A stretch of DNA of 64,000 bases, from contig JBIIYQ010000002.1 in the NCBI GenBank assembly GCA_044346745.1, forward strand, positions 6,822-70,821. The letters are read 5' to 3'. Origin of the DNA: UKL13-2 sp044346745. GTDB taxonomy: Bacteria; Pseudomonadota; Gammaproteobacteria; Burkholderiales; Usitatibacteraceae. Below, in pieces: positions 34,640 to 43,990 of the stretch (position 1 is its first letter; every line of letters begins with the position of its first letter). The position numbers and the translations under genes are program-made. A model generated the notes under the pieces. That model had not been told where the DNA came from, searched no databases, and worked only from the letters and a program-made list of their open reading frames with translations.

Positions 34640-35209
34640 GATGTTAATCGACTCGCTGGTGGTGGTCAAGTGGAGACTCGTCTGCCAGATAAGACATCGG
34701 ATAGAAGCCCTAGTGGGGATAAGGGACCCGCAATCGAATAAGGCGCCTGTCTCCACGCCTTTGCGAGTTCGGCGTGGGCGCTCATATGACGAGTAGCCAT
34801 TCGGTCTCGCCGGTCCGGGTCTGAAATCAGGCCATAGGAATCGGCAGAACAAACTTCCATCGTTCGACCACAAGATCGGACGCACCCGGCGTGTTGAGTG
34901 CACTCAAAAAGTCGTGCGCGCTGGTTTGCGAATGCGGAGTGTAGGAATGTGAAGCGCCCTCGAGTGCTGAGTGAAATGGCAACTCTGAGATCCATCGAAG
35001 GGAAGGTGGTGCGCCAGCGGGACGTTGCTAGGCGACACCTTCCGAGTCGCAGCGAGCACGATTCGCGAACCGTTGTTCGCGCGACAAAACCTATCGTTTT
35101 TTCTTTCTAAAACTCGTCCAAGCCCAAGGGCGTAGCAGTCCTCGCGTCGGCCTGAGTTCTAGAAAAATTGTGACGTAACTCGTTGATTTAACTAAATCCT
35201 CACGGAGTT
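34640..35209. other. right end of the island, no recognisable gene
   Basis: I looked here for an integrase or excisionase remnant and saw none. The longest frame (minus, 34666-34995) has no family resemblance and no ribosome site. The inverted motif around CGCGAACCGTTGTTCGCG (35063-35080) could be a recombinase or regulator site. The stretch between 34940 and 35110 is otherwise featureless. Confidence 0.35.
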
Positions 35210-35255
35210 TGAAAATCCTTGTGTCGGTGGTTCGATTCCGCCCCAGGCCACCAAA
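35210..35255 (+). repeat. right attachment repeat (attR-like): 3' part of tRNA-Phe
   Basis: Identical over 46 bases to 12559-12604, covering the anticodon loop through the CCA end. There is no tRNA 5' half upstream. It probably represents the displaced original end of the tRNA gene, still followed by its terminator. Confidence 0.85.
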
Positions 35256-35259
35256 CAAC

Positions 35260-35287
35260 AAACGCCCCCTCGTGGGGCGTTTTTTTT
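35260..35287 (+). terminator. terminator following the displaced tRNA end
   Basis: AACGCCCC-CTCGT-GGGGCGTT plus a T-run. It aligns with the tRNA-Phe terminator at 12610 with only a few changes. Confidence 0.8.
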
Positions 35288-35528
35288 GGACTCATGCGAC
35301 CACTGCGCTCGTTATCGACTTACGAGTGTGCTGTTTTATTCAAAAGAAACTCTAATGACAGCGCAGTCTACCAAGCACAATGCGCTGAAAATGCCCGTCT
35401 TTACTAGAGTTTGAAGATTCGGTGATCACACGCGGGTCTGACCTGTTTGTTATAATTTCCGCCTTTGCTGCACGTCTTGGCATCACGTTCGTGGTCGCCA
35501 TGATCCGTTAACCTGCCTAGGAAAACTC

Positions 35529-36743
35529 ATGTCCAAAATTAAAGTCAAAAACCCCGTCGTTGAGATGGACGGCGATGAAATGACCCGAATCATCTGGCAG
35601 ATGATTCGCGAAAAAATGATCCTCCCGTACTTGGACATTGACCTCAAGTACTATGACTTGGGCATGGAACACCGCGACGCTACTGACGACAAGGTCACCG
35701 TGGAATCGGCGATGGCAACCAAGCAGTACGGCGTCGCCGTGAAGTGCGCCACGATCACACCAGACGAAGCGCGCGTTAAGGAATTCAACCTTAAGCAAAT
35801 GTGGAAGTCGCCAAACGGCACCATCCGCAATATTTTGGACGGCACAATTTTCCGCGAGCCGATCATTTGCAAGAACGTTCCGCGTTTGGTTTCGCACTGG
35901 GACAAACCTGTCGTTGTCGCGCGTCATGGCTTCGGCGACCAGTACCGCGCAACAGACTTTCAGTTCCCAAGCGCCGGCACCCTCACGGTGAAGTTCACAC
36001 CGAGCGACGGCTCCGCGCCAATCGAAAAGGAAGTCTTCAAAGCACCGGGGCCTGGCATTTCACTGTCAATGTACAACCTTGACGAGTCGATCGCCGGTTT
36101 TGCGCGCGCTTGTTTTAACTACGGCTTGCAGCGCAAATACGCGGTCTACCTGTCCACCAAAAACACCATCCTCAAGGTCTACGACGGCCGTTTCAAAAAT
36201 CTCTTCGAAGAGATTTTTAATGCCGAGTTCAAGGCAAAGTTTGAAGCAGAGGGGCTGACGTACGAACATCGTCTGATCGATGACATGGTCGCCTCAAATC
36301 TTAAGTGGAGCGGCGGCTACCTTTGGGCTTGTAAGAACTACGACGGTGACGTGCAGTCCGACACCGTTGCCCAGGGATACGGCTCACTTGGCTTGATGAC
36401 CTCGGTCTTGATGTCTCCGGATGGAAAAACGGTGGAGTCAGAAGCTGCGCACGGCACTGTGACGCGCCACTACCGGATGCACCAGCAGGGCAAACCGACT
36501 TCGACCAACCCTATCGCATCAATCTACGCGTGGACGCGTGGCCTGCAAGCGCGCGGCCGTATGGACGACACACCAGATGTCGTCGATTTCGCCCTCAAGC
36601 TTGAGAAGGCTTGTGTTGACGTTGTTGAACGCGGTGAGATGACCAAGGATCTGGCGATTCTGATCAGGCCAGACCACCCGTACCTGACCACTGAGCAATA
36701 CATGCATGCGGTCGATATGGAACTCAAAAAGCAGATGGCGTAA
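35529..36743 (+). CDS. icd: NADP-dependent isocitrate dehydrogenase (type II)
   Basis: A 404-residue TCA-cycle enzyme oxidising isocitrate to 2-oxoglutarate with NADP. It is of the homodimeric type shared with eukaryotic cytosolic/mitochondrial IDH (MDGDEMTRIIW, ATITPDEARVKEF, SPNGTIRNILDGT, ESEAAHGTVTRHYR), not the E. coli Icd subfamily. The length is usual for the family. ATG 35529 is preceded by AGGAAA. A TATAAT at 35451 could be its -10 box, with no clear -35. It is the first housekeeping gene after the island, and a strong terminator follows. Confidence 0.95.
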   Translation: MSKIKVKNPVVEMDGDEMTRIIWQMIREKMILPYLDIDLKYYDLGMEHRDATDDKVTVESAMATKQYGVAVKCATITPDEARVKEFNLKQMWKSPNGTIRNILDGTIFREPIICKNVPRLVSHWDKPVVVARHGFGDQYRATDFQFPSAGTLTVKFTPSDGSAPIEKEVFKAPGPGISLSMYNLDESIAGFARACFNYGLQRKYAVYLSTKNTILKVYDGRFKNLFEEIFNAEFKAKFEAEGLTYEHRLIDDMVASNLKWSGGYLWACKNYDGDVQSDTVAQGYGSLGLMTSVLMSPDGKTVESEAAHGTVTRHYRMHQQGKPTSTNPIASIYAWTRGLQARGRMDDTPDVVDFALKLEKACVDVVERGEMTKDLAILIRPDHPYLTTEQYMHAVDMELKKQMA

Positions 36744-36759
36744 TTGGCCACATCTTAGT

Positions 36760-36787
36760 AAAAGGCTTCCTTCGGGAAGCCTTTTTT
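36760..36787 (+). terminator. icd terminator
   Basis: AAAAGGCTTCC-TTCG-GGAAGCCTTTT plus TTATT: a perfect 11-bp stem with a TTCG tetraloop and T-tract. Confidence 0.92.
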
Positions 36788-36906
36788 ATTGGCGTGTATC
36801 ATGCGCGCACTGCAACTATTTTGGCACTCTGCGCTCTTAGTAGCTCTGGGTGCCGCGGGCTCTGTTCCCCCACCAATTCTGACCAAATCTTTCAGTAAGG
36901 AAAGCC

Positions 36907-37515
36907 ATGAAACACTCACTTCTCGCATCCTTGATTGCCTCAACACTCTTTGCCACTGCGGCTATCGCAAACACCGCGTCGGTCGGACAGCCGGCGCCGG
37001 ATTTCAGCCTTAGCGACATCAACGGCAAAACCGTAAAGCTCGCCGATTTCAAAGGGAGACACGTCGTTTTGGAATGGCACAATCCGGCCTGCCCATTCGT
37101 GGTGAAACACTATGACTCGAGCAATATGCAATCGCTACAAAACAAGTACGATGCAAAAGATACCATTTGGCTGACGGTCAACTCGACCAATCCAAGGCAT
37201 CAGGATTACATGAGCAATGACAAGCTGAAGGGCTATATCGCGGAAAAGAAAGCGGCGCCCGATAACTACATGGTAGATACCGATGGCAAAGTGGGGCAAC
37301 TGTATGGGGCGAAAACCACGCCACATATGTACGTCATCAATCCCGCCGGGATGTTGGTTTATGCAGGCGCAATCGACGACAAGCGTGGCACCAAACAAGA
37401 GGAGATCAAGACGGCGAAGAACTTTGTCGTAGCGGCGTTGGATGAATCCAAATTGAACAAGCCCGTAAGCACTGCCTCAACGACACCATATGGCTGCAGC
37501 GTAAAGTACAAATAA
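36907..37515 (+). CDS. periplasmic redoxin/thioredoxin-fold protein
   Basis: A 202-residue AhpC/TSA-redoxin-family protein with a signal peptide (residues 1-21, ending AIA). The mature part opens with the family phrase QPAPDFSLSDINGKTVKLAD, then HNPACPFVVKHY, containing a single conserved Cys where peroxiredoxins keep the peroxidatic Cys. A second Cys is present only near the C-terminus (YGCSVKY). A role in periplasmic thiol chemistry is likely; whether it is peroxidase or reductase is open. AAGGAAA precedes ATG 36907. It is monocistronic, with terminators before and after. Confidence 0.8.
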   Translation: MKHSLLASLIASTLFATAAIANTASVGQPAPDFSLSDINGKTVKLADFKGRHVVLEWHNPACPFVVKHYDSSNMQSLQNKYDAKDTIWLTVNSTNPRHQDYMSNDKLKGYIAEKKAAPDNYMVDTDGKVGQLYGAKTTPHMYVINPAGMLVYAGAIDDKRGTKQEEIKTAKNFVVAALDESKLNKPVSTASTTPYGCSVKYK

Positions 37516-37523
37516 GACGATTT

Positions 37524-37557
37524 ACCCCAAGATAAAGCCAACTTTGGGGTGGGTTTT
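37524..37557 (+). terminator. redoxin gene terminator
   Basis: ACCCCAA (37524-37530) pairs with TTGGGGT (37544-37550), followed by GGGTTTTCTTT. It lies between convergent genes. Confidence 0.65.
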
Positions 37558-37561
37558 CTTT

Positions 37562-38209
37562 CTAGCTCGGCATTCGGTCTTTTAGGATGGTGATGGATTT
37601 TCGCTCAACGGAAATGTAACCACCATCCTCAAGATCTTTGAGTGTGCGATTTACCATTTCGCGCGACGCGCCGATCATATTGGCGAGATCTTGCTGGGTA
37701 AATGGCTCGCCCACTACCCGTCGGCCATTGGATACGATGGCTAGCTCAAGCAGAGTCCTCGACACTCTGCTGGAAATATCATGCAATGCAAGGTCACCAA
37801 TCTTGCGGGTGGCTGCGCGAAGTCGGCGCGCGAGTGTTTCCATGACGCGTTGTGCGATTTCAGGTGATGCCTCGATGGCTTTACGAAACGCACAATACGA
37901 TAGGATCTGCAAATGGCAACGCTCCATCGTAGCCACACTCGCACTGCGCGGTTCTTGGTCAAACAAAGGCAACTCGCCAAAAAATTCTCCGGGGCCAAGC
38001 GTCTTGAGGATGACTTCGCGGGTCGGGTCGACTGGGTCCACCGAAAAAATCTTTACCTGCCCCGTCAGAATGACATACAGAGAATCGCCGACTTCGCCTT
38101 CCTTGAGCACACATTCACCTTTTTCATACACCCTCAGGGCTAGGTGCTCACCGATGCTAGCCAGTTGCATCGGGTTTAGATTAGTAAAGAGCGGTATGGC
38201 ATTCAGCAT
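37562..38209 (-). CDS. Crp/Fnr-family transcriptional regulator
   Basis: A 215-residue regulator with an N-terminal cyclic-nucleotide-binding fold (GDSLYVILTGQVKIF and the PGEFFGELPLFDQEPRSASV phosphate-binding cassette, near residues 42-95) and a C-terminal winged helix (FTQQDLANMIGASREMVNRTL, about 167-187). The cassette keeps the Glu and Arg-Ser pattern used by cAMP-binding members, and no Fnr-type N-terminal Cys cluster exists, so a nucleotide effector is more likely than an Fe-S cluster. The gene stands alone and converges with the redoxin gene. Its targets are unknown. Confidence 0.9.
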   Translation of the reverse strand: MLNAIPLFTNLNPMQLASIGEHLALRVYEKGECVLKEGEVGDSLYVILTGQVKIFSVDPVDPTREVILKTLGPGEFFGELPLFDQEPRSASVATMERCHLQILSYCAFRKAIEASPEIAQRVMETLARRLRAATRKIGDLALHDISSRVSRTLLELAIVSNGRRVVGEPFTQQDLANMIGASREMVNRTLKDLEDGGYISVERKSITILKDRMPS

Positions 38210-38323
38210 AGGTTCAGCGGGCGGAGGGCAATTGGCGGGCGGTTATTGGAGCGAAAGTGAGAGCACAAACATGGCATATTTCGTCGATGCGACTAGCCAC
38301 AATCATCCGTTGATCGACCGGTC

Positions 38324-38965
38324 TCACCGAAGCTGACTGGCGACCAACCGCTTGATGATTTGCAATCGCATATGAAAGAAATGGTCTGCACCCGGCACCA
38401 CCGTTACAGCCAGGTCTCTGCTCCGCGCCCAGTCCATTGAATCTGCCAGCGGCACTGTGTCATCTTTTTCGCCGTGTATCAACAACGTTGAAGCCGGAGG
38501 ATTGCCGCCGTCCTTTACATTTGCCCAGTGTGCAATACGCTGTAACGCCGGTGCCACGAGTACCATTTCGTCCGCTGCTTCTTTCTCGGAGGCAGCTAAT
38601 GCCACTGCACCGCCAAACGAAAATCCCGCTAGCCACAGTGGCCTCGTGTCGCTTCCCACTGCGGCTCTTGCATGCGCGATGACTGCACGCATATCCTCGG
38701 TTTCCCCTCGGCCTTCGTCGTACGCGCCTTCCGATTTACCCACACCTCTAAAATTGAAGCGGAACACTGCGGCACCTGCGTCATACATCGCCCGAGCTAT
38801 CGTTGTGACGACCTTATTGTCCATCGTACCGCCGAAAAGGGGGTGCGGATGTGCCACCACGGCAATGGCGCGAGGCGCGATCTCAGCCGGCAGATGGGCG
38901 GCAACTTCGATTCCCCCGGCGGCGCCATGGATGACAGAACGATCAATAGGGACCTGAGCCGCCAT
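38324..38965 (-). CDS. alpha/beta hydrolase (dienelactone-hydrolase-like, YghX/COG2945 type)
   Basis: A 213-residue alpha/beta hydrolase: the oxyanion region VAHPHPLFGGTMDNKVV, nucleophile elbow GFSFGG (Ser about residue 116), then an Asp in EKDDTVP and a His in PGADHFFH as the triad. Its small size, with no lid, matches the COG2945 family, whose substrates are unknown. ATG 38965 follows the ferredoxin stop by a few bases. It is the last of the four-gene operon with carbonic anhydrase, VanZ and ferredoxin. Confidence 0.8.
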   Translation of the reverse strand: MAAQVPIDRSVIHGAAGGIEVAAHLPAEIAPRAIAVVAHPHPLFGGTMDNKVVTTIARAMYDAGAAVFRFNFRGVGKSEGAYDEGRGETEDMRAVIAHARAAVGSDTRPLWLAGFSFGGAVALAASEKEAADEMVLVAPALQRIAHWANVKDGGNPPASTLLIHGEKDDTVPLADSMDWARSRDLAVTVVPGADHFFHMRLQIIKRLVASQLR

Positions 38966-38972
38966 TGCCAAC

Positions 38973-39281
38973 CTAGATCTTCAGGCGCTCAACGACACGC
39001 CCGTTTTGTATGTGTTCACTGATGATTTCGTCAATGTCTGCCTTGTCCACGTAGGCGTACCAAACACCTTCCGGATAGACCACCAAAACCGGTCCTTCAT
39101 CACAGCGATCCATACACCCGGCAGTGTTGACACGTACCTTTCCTTCGCCATTCAGACCCAGCTCCTTGATACGTTTTTTTGCATAACCACGTACGTCCTC
39201 GGCACAATGGTTGTTACAACAGTTTTCTTCGGCCTGTCGTTGGTTGACACAAAAAAACACGTGGTGCTTAAAGAAACTCAT
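38973..39281 (-). CDS. (2Fe-2S) thioredoxin-like ferredoxin
   Basis: A 102-residue protein of the thioredoxin-fold [2Fe-2S] ferredoxin family. The cluster Cys residues lie in FFCVNQ and NTAGCMDRCDEGPVLVVYPEGVWY, and extra Cys residues occur in ENCCNNHC. It presumably carries electrons in the cytoplasm. ATG 39281 is preferred to the longer frame: it overlaps the stop of the VanZ gene (ATGA), and the family normally begins at this point. The partner enzyme is unknown. Confidence 0.85.
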   Translation of the reverse strand: MSFFKHHVFFCVNQRQAEENCCNNHCAEDVRGYAKKRIKELGLNGEGKVRVNTAGCMDRCDEGPVLVVYPEGVWYAYVDKADIDEIISEHIQNGRVVERLKI

Positions 39282-40420
39282 GAAGGCTCCGACTTGGTTG
39301 AGACAAATGCGACGGCAAGCAGCAACAGCGCTGCCAGCGGCCAAACTTCGTTGATCCATCGCGTGAGACTCGCAAAATTTGCGAGCTGCCCGTACGACCA
39401 GCTGAAGAGTCGCAGCGCCTGATCAAGCGCAGCATACACACTGGCCAGTTTCGCCATCACGCCACCGGCAAAAACAAACATCGCCGCCCAAAATGCACGC
39501 CATCGATAACGTAGCTTCGAGAAGGCAAGGTGCATCAATAAACCTGATGTTACCCCGATGACCGTTGCGGGCGATAGCGAAGATACGAGTTGCGGCGTCT
39601 TGAGGAGCAACGACGCCATGGTCAGCTTGGCGGCAAAACCGATGGCGAGAATCACCATGACCCGCGGCAATGACGGGCGATTGGGATGTGTCAACACAGA
39701 AACAAGCATCGCAAATGCGGCGACGTTTAGTGCGATTCCAACCACTTGGGGAAGCAAGATCAGCGGGTCGTACGGTGTCGCAGGATCGCCCGCTGTCAGG
39801 GGGTCCGAAACGGATTGCTCTGCAAGCATGCCCGCCTCAAAGAAGGGGATGGCCGGGTTAAGCTGTGCGACTAACCAAAGCACCAGCAGCAGTATTCCCC
39901 AGTCGGTCAAAGGCGCGTCGGAGAAGTGTTGGTGCCGCAGCGCCAACAACGCACGGACAACTCGCCGGCCGAACGGTGACAACATAAACACCGCACCCAA
40001 CGCCGCGCCCGTTGTATTCGCTAGAAAATCGAGTGGCGACGATACACGCCCCGGCAGGAACGCTTGCAAGAATTCCAACGAGAACGACAGGGTGAATCCG
40101 GCAGCAACAACGACACCGACGATGAGCAACCACCGACGACTTTTTCCAGTAACGGGTTTCAGCGGATGTTGTAACTGTGCGGCGGCAAGTGCGCCGAGCG
40201 GGGCGTAAGCGACGATATTGATGAATACATCAAAGTAGGTGATATAACGCGGCCAATCGAGGAGCGTAATCCCGCGTGGCTGTTGCCAACCAACAAAGGG
40301 GGCCAAGCTGGCATACACCAGAATCAGCGTATAGGCGGCAATCGCCCAACGAACAACCTTTGACTCCGGCACGTGATGGGTACCCAGATCAGCGGACATC
40401 ATCCTTGCATCAGCGCTCAT
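39278..40420 (-). CDS. VanZ-family membrane protein
   Basis: A 380-residue protein with about nine membrane segments. The N-terminal half is VanZ-like (LAPFVGW, DVFINIVAYAPLGALAA, FSLEFLQAFLPGRVSSPLDFLANTTGAALGA). VanZ was named for low-level teicoplanin resistance, but most chromosomal members have no such role. The C-terminal half adds further helices without known motifs. It is 12 bases after the carbonic-anhydrase gene and overlaps the ferredoxin start. Function is unknown. Confidence 0.8.
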   Translation of the reverse strand: MSADARMMSADLGTHHVPESKVVRWAIAAYTLILVYASLAPFVGWQQPRGITLLDWPRYITYFDVFINIVAYAPLGALAAAQLQHPLKPVTGKSRRWLLIVGVVVAAGFTLSFSLEFLQAFLPGRVSSPLDFLANTTGAALGAVFMLSPFGRRVVRALLALRHQHFSDAPLTDWGILLLVLWLVAQLNPAIPFFEAGMLAEQSVSDPLTAGDPATPYDPLILLPQVVGIALNVAAFAMLVSVLTHPNRPSLPRVMVILAIGFAAKLTMASLLLKTPQLVSSLSPATVIGVTSGLLMHLAFSKLRYRWRAFWAAMFVFAGGVMAKLASVYAALDQALRLFSWSYGQLANFASLTRWINEVWPLAALLLLAVAFVSTKSEPS

Positions 40421-40432
40421 AGTCTGCGCAAC

Positions 40433-40954
40433 TCAACCCACCTCAGCCAGGTCGCTGCGATATCGTTCGGCATTTTCGACATAGTGCTGAGCGATCCAAC
40501 GAATCATTTTCACTTCCTCGTCAGTTAGCTGTCTGACCACTCTACCGGGCGCGCCCAGAACCAAGCTGCGGTCGGGAATAACCTTCCCTTCGGAGATGAG
40601 GGCGCCGGCACCAATGAGACATTCACGTCCGATCACCGCATTGTTAAGCACAACGGCGCGGATACCGATTAACGAGCCTTCTTTTACGGTGCACCCATGC
40701 AACATCGCCATGTGCCCGACCGAAACATCTTTCTCCAGATGAAGCGTGACACCATCGTCGGTGTGTAACACCGCGCCGTCCTGAATATTGACGTTTTCGC
40801 CAAGTGTAATGGCGTTGTTGTCGCCACGTATCGTCACACCCCACCAGACATTGGCATTCGCCTCCATCACCACATCACCAATGACTGCCGCAGTTGGAGC
40901 GACGTAGTTATTGCCTTTGAGTTGCGGCGAAGTCTTACCGAGTCGATAGATCAT
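40433..40954 (-). CDS. gamma-type carbonic anhydrase / transferase hexapeptide protein
   Basis: A 173-residue left-handed beta-helix protein made of hexapeptide repeats. The metal-binding His pattern of gamma-carbonic anhydrases is present (LHTDDG and VGHMAMLHGC). It resembles the YrdA/PaaY-type proteins, in which carbonic anhydrase activity is variable. It is the first gene of a four-gene minus-strand operon. Ligands are intact; activity is inferred. Confidence 0.85.
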   Translation of the reverse strand: MIYRLGKTSPQLKGNNYVAPTAAVIGDVVMEANANVWWGVTIRGDNNAITLGENVNIQDGAVLHTDDGVTLHLEKDVSVGHMAMLHGCTVKEGSLIGIRAVVLNNAVIGRECLIGAGALISEGKVIPDRSLVLGAPGRVVRQLTDEEVKMIRWIAQHYVENAERYRSDLAEVG

Positions 40955-41017
40955 AGAGGCGGGCTTAGGGAGGGAGACGTGTCATTTTCTCGCAAAGCCA
41001 GGCTTTATGCGACCGCG

Positions 41018-41788
41018 TCACATATTTCGAAACAAGTGCATGAATGGCTGGCTAACCGTCACCGATCCTGCGCCAAACTTAAACTTGATAAGCCCTCTGC
41101 CTGCGTCATCGCGGGTAATGGATTTGATCGCCCGCAGATTCACAATGGTTGAGCGATGGACTTGTTTGAACTGACTATCGTCTAACTCGGCAAGTAGTTC
41201 CTTGATCGGTTTCTTGATGAGGGCCTCACCCTCAGCAGTCATCAATACGGTGTATTTGTTGTCCGCCTGAAAATAAGCAATATCGTCGACCATGATGAGT
41301 CGACTTTCACGGCCAGCGCTCGCCGTGATCCAAGTCAATGGCGTTCGTGGGGTCGCTAACTGTGAGCCACTTGCGAGCTGCTTGATCAGCTCTGCCACGT
41401 GAAGCGTGTTACTGCCGACGCCGACGCGACTCTTCAGCCGCCCCACCGTTTCAGCAAGCCGTTCGTTTGCAATAGGCTTCAACAGGTAATCCACGGCCCC
41501 TTGTTTAAAGGCGTCTATCGCGTATTGATCATATGCAGTGACAAACACAATCTGGGTACTCGGCGATGTATCTGCAAGCGCAGCGGCAACATCCAAACCG
41601 GTGAGGCCAGGCATGCGAATATCGAGAAACGCCACATCTGGCTTATGTGCTGCTATCGACTCTAACGCCGTTGCCCCGTCCTCCGCTTCAGCAACTAAAA
41701 CAAGTTCGGGCCAGACTTGCGCGAGCGCATTCACCAGATCCGTACGCAGGAGTTGTTCGTCTTCGGCAACAATTGCAGTGATGGGCAT
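41018..41788 (-). CDS. LytTR-type response regulator (pair 1)
   Basis: A 256-residue regulator with a receiver domain (residues 1-118; Asp9/Asp10, acceptor Asp56 in FLDIRMPG, Lys in YLLKPI) and a C-terminal LytTR DNA-binding domain (about 150-256). The start is ATG 41788, where the receiver begins; a longer frame would run into the kinase gene. It follows its cognate kinase (41820-43019) by 31 bases and is a close relative of the regulator at 43143. AlgR-like LytTR proteins control twitching and virulence genes in other bacteria, which is relevant because the Pil-Chp cluster lies just upstream. Confidence 0.9.
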   Translation of the reverse strand: MPITAIVAEDEQLLRTDLVNALAQVWPELVLVAEAEDGATALESIAAHKPDVAFLDIRMPGLTGLDVAAALADTSPSTQIVFVTAYDQYAIDAFKQGAVDYLLKPIANERLAETVGRLKSRVGVGSNTLHVAELIKQLASGSQLATPRTPLTWITASAGRESRLIMVDDIAYFQADNKYTVLMTAEGEALIKKPIKELLAELDDSQFKQVHRSTIVNLRAIKSITRDDAGRGLIKFKFGAGSVTVSQPFMHLFRNM

Positions 41789-41819
41789 TTTTGTTCTTTC
41801 TCTTGAGATCGGCAGATGT

Positions 41820-43019
41820 TTAAGTCGTGAGCGGCATTGAAATGATTGCGGTGACACCGCCACTTGAATTTGATTGCAGCGAAAACGTCGCACGTTCGCC
41901 GTAACTGATCCGCAGTCGTTCTTGCACATTACGCAGGCCGATACCGGTACCACCACTATCGGCGACGAAGCCATGGCCGTCGTCGACCACACGAACTAGC
42001 AGCTGCTTATCGATAACTTCGGCTGCCACCTCAATCATGCCACCGCTAGGCTTCGGTTCGAGCCCGTGTTTAATCGCATTTTCAACCAGCGTCTGCAACA
42101 TGAGCGGGGCAAATGGATATCCCCTAATCGCCTGGTCGACGTCAATCCGATACTGAAGACGGCTGCCCATTCGAATCTTCATAATTTCAAGATATGACAC
42201 AACACGATCGACCTCATGTCCCAACGTCGATTGAGCCTCCGCGTCTTGCAGCAGCGATGCTCGCAGGAACACAATCAAGTGACCTAGCATAACGTCGGCG
42301 CGTTTCGGATCTGTACGTGTCAACGACTGCGCATTAGACAACGTGTTGTATAGAAAATGTGGCTCGATCTGCGACTGCAATGCGTTCAACTTCGCAACCG
42401 TCAGCGCGCGCTGCATTTCGGCGCGTTCTGCCATCTCCTTCGCTTCATCCAGACGACGCCGCAACGCTGCGTTAATGTGCGCAGAAACACTTGAAATATT
42501 CTTCCTGTTTTTCCCGAAATCCAGCGCTACAAAGAGCGTGGCTGGTTGACTGACAACCAAGGCGCGTGACGACATTTCGCCAGCCGCATCGATCTTGACC
42601 CGCAGTTTTTCACCCGGTGCGCCGAACGACCAATATGCCGCCCCGCCGCCGCCTGTGATTCCCTCAATATAGCCAGTTGCAGGATCGGATTTTGTGGCGA
42701 AGAATCCAGGCAGCGCGTTCAGTGCGTCCGTGCACAGATGAAATGCGTCCGCCGCCCCCACCGGCAACTCGATAGTTGCCTCTTGCCGCATATTCGCATC
42801 GCTAAGGGTAAAGCTTGGATTTCTGCGGCGCATTGCGCGCCGGTAAAGTAGTGCTGCGCCCGCCACAAACAATACGCCAAACAGCAGCCCGCAGAAGAGA
42901 CCGATCCAAACCGATCTGGTGGCGCTGCCCATGCCAGCCCCCATGCCCAGCGCGGGTCCAAGCCCAGCTGCAAACGAAAAATTGATCCAGAACCGCCAAG
43001 GCAGGGAATGCATGCGCAT
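41820..43019 (-). CDS. LytS/AlgZ-type sensor histidine kinase (pair 1)
   Basis: A 399-residue kinase with two N-terminal membrane helices (about residues 12-32 and 35-58) and a cytoplasmic segment of about 110 residues (75-185) that I do not recognise. The His_kinase core (PF06580) follows, with phospho-His in QIEPHFLYNTLSN (about 220), and a HATPase with ENAIKHGLEP, DDGHGF and GIGLRNVQERL. The membrane part is short, so the middle segment may be the sensor. It pairs with the LytTR regulator immediately downstream and repeats the arrangement at 43143-46195. Confidence 0.88.
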   Translation of the reverse strand: MRMHSLPWRFWINFSFAAGLGPALGMGAGMGSATRSVWIGLFCGLLFGVLFVAGAALLYRRAMRRRNPSFTLSDANMRQEATIELPVGAADAFHLCTDALNALPGFFATKSDPATGYIEGITGGGGAAYWSFGAPGEKLRVKIDAAGEMSSRALVVSQPATLFVALDFGKNRKNISSVSAHINAALRRRLDEAKEMAERAEMQRALTVAKLNALQSQIEPHFLYNTLSNAQSLTRTDPKRADVMLGHLIVFLRASLLQDAEAQSTLGHEVDRVVSYLEIMKIRMGSRLQYRIDVDQAIRGYPFAPLMLQTLVENAIKHGLEPKPSGGMIEVAAEVIDKQLLVRVVDDGHGFVADSGGTGIGLRNVQERLRISYGERATFSLQSNSSGGVTAIISMPLTT

Positions 43020-43142
43020 GCTCCGATGAAAGATGCCTCAATTCTGCTTGAGCATTGCCCATCCTGGCGTTGTTCACCGACGAAGCCCAATTTCTGGCGA
43101 CGAAACCGGTGAAAGGAGGGAGCCGAAGCTACCCCGCAAGGG

Positions 43143-43913
43143 CTACATCTGCTTAAAGAGATGCGAAAACGGCCGTGAAACCGTCAGATTTTCTTTGCGG
43201 CCCCTTACCTTCACGGTCGCTTGCCCACGGAAATCGCGGGTCACAGCATCGACCGCCGCGGCCTGCACGATGGTGGAGCGATGGATTTGCCAGAACTTGT
43301 CCGGATCCACACCCTCCAGAATTTCTTTGATAGGGGTCTTGATCAGCGCGTCGAACTCTTTGGTCGCGACAAGTGTGTATTTTTCATCGGACTGAAAAAA
43401 CAACACTTCATCGATCGGTATCAACCGGAGATTTGAACCGATGTTGGCTTTTATCCACTTCAACTTCTCTGCCGTCGGATTGAGCTTTGCAGCCAGTTGC
43501 TGCATGAGTGAATCGAGATTCTGCGGCTGCACAGGAACCGCACTTAAACGCTCCTTGAGGCGTTCAACAGCAGCTTGAAGACGATCATCGGAGTATGGCT
43601 TCAACACGTAGTCGATGGCACCGGTATTAAATGCGTCGACGGCATACTGGTCGAACGCGGTGACAAATACGATGTGACACTTCAGTTGCTTGTTGGCGGC
43701 CAGGCTACGCGCCACTTCGATGCCCGTCATTTCCGGCATTTGAATATCCAGGAAAGCCAGCTGCGGCTGATGTTCTGCGATGGCCTCAAGGGCCGCCTCG
43801 CCATCACCCACATCCGCGACAATTGTTAGGTCCGGCCACAACTTGGTGAGTTTGGTCTTAAGTTGGGCGCGAAGAATTGGTTCATCTTCAGCGATGATTG
43901 CGGTTAATTTCAT
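43143..43913 (-). CDS. LytTR-type response regulator (pair 2)
   Basis: A 256-residue regulator of the same build as the one at 41018: receiver with Asp9/Asp10, acceptor Asp56 in FLDIQMPEMTG, Lys in YVLKPY, then a LytTR domain (about 150-256, with FFQSDEKYTLV and WQIHRSTIV). The two are clearly sisters, so the kinase-regulator unit was duplicated. It lies 77 bases after its kinase gene and precedes the pair-1 kinase by 123 bases on the same strand. Confidence 0.9.
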   Translation of the reverse strand: MKLTAIIAEDEPILRAQLKTKLTKLWPDLTIVADVGDGEAALEAIAEHQPQLAFLDIQMPEMTGIEVARSLAANKQLKCHIVFVTAFDQYAVDAFNTGAIDYVLKPYSDDRLQAAVERLKERLSAVPVQPQNLDSLMQQLAAKLNPTAEKLKWIKANIGSNLRLIPIDEVLFFQSDEKYTLVATKEFDALIKTPIKEILEGVDPDKFWQIHRSTIVQAAAVDAVTRDFRGQATVKVRGRKENLTVSRPFSHLFKQM

Positions 43914-43990
43914 ATCGGCTACTCAGAAATTGGTCCACTCAAAAAATTTCACCCGCGGCAGGCGAGCCACTTGCTACCGGCTCGATTACA

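Noticed and set aside
34666..34995. Possible integrase remnant at the island's right end
   Set aside because: I checked for the R-H-R-Y pattern of tyrosine recombinases in the readable frames and saw none. The sequence is unassigned.
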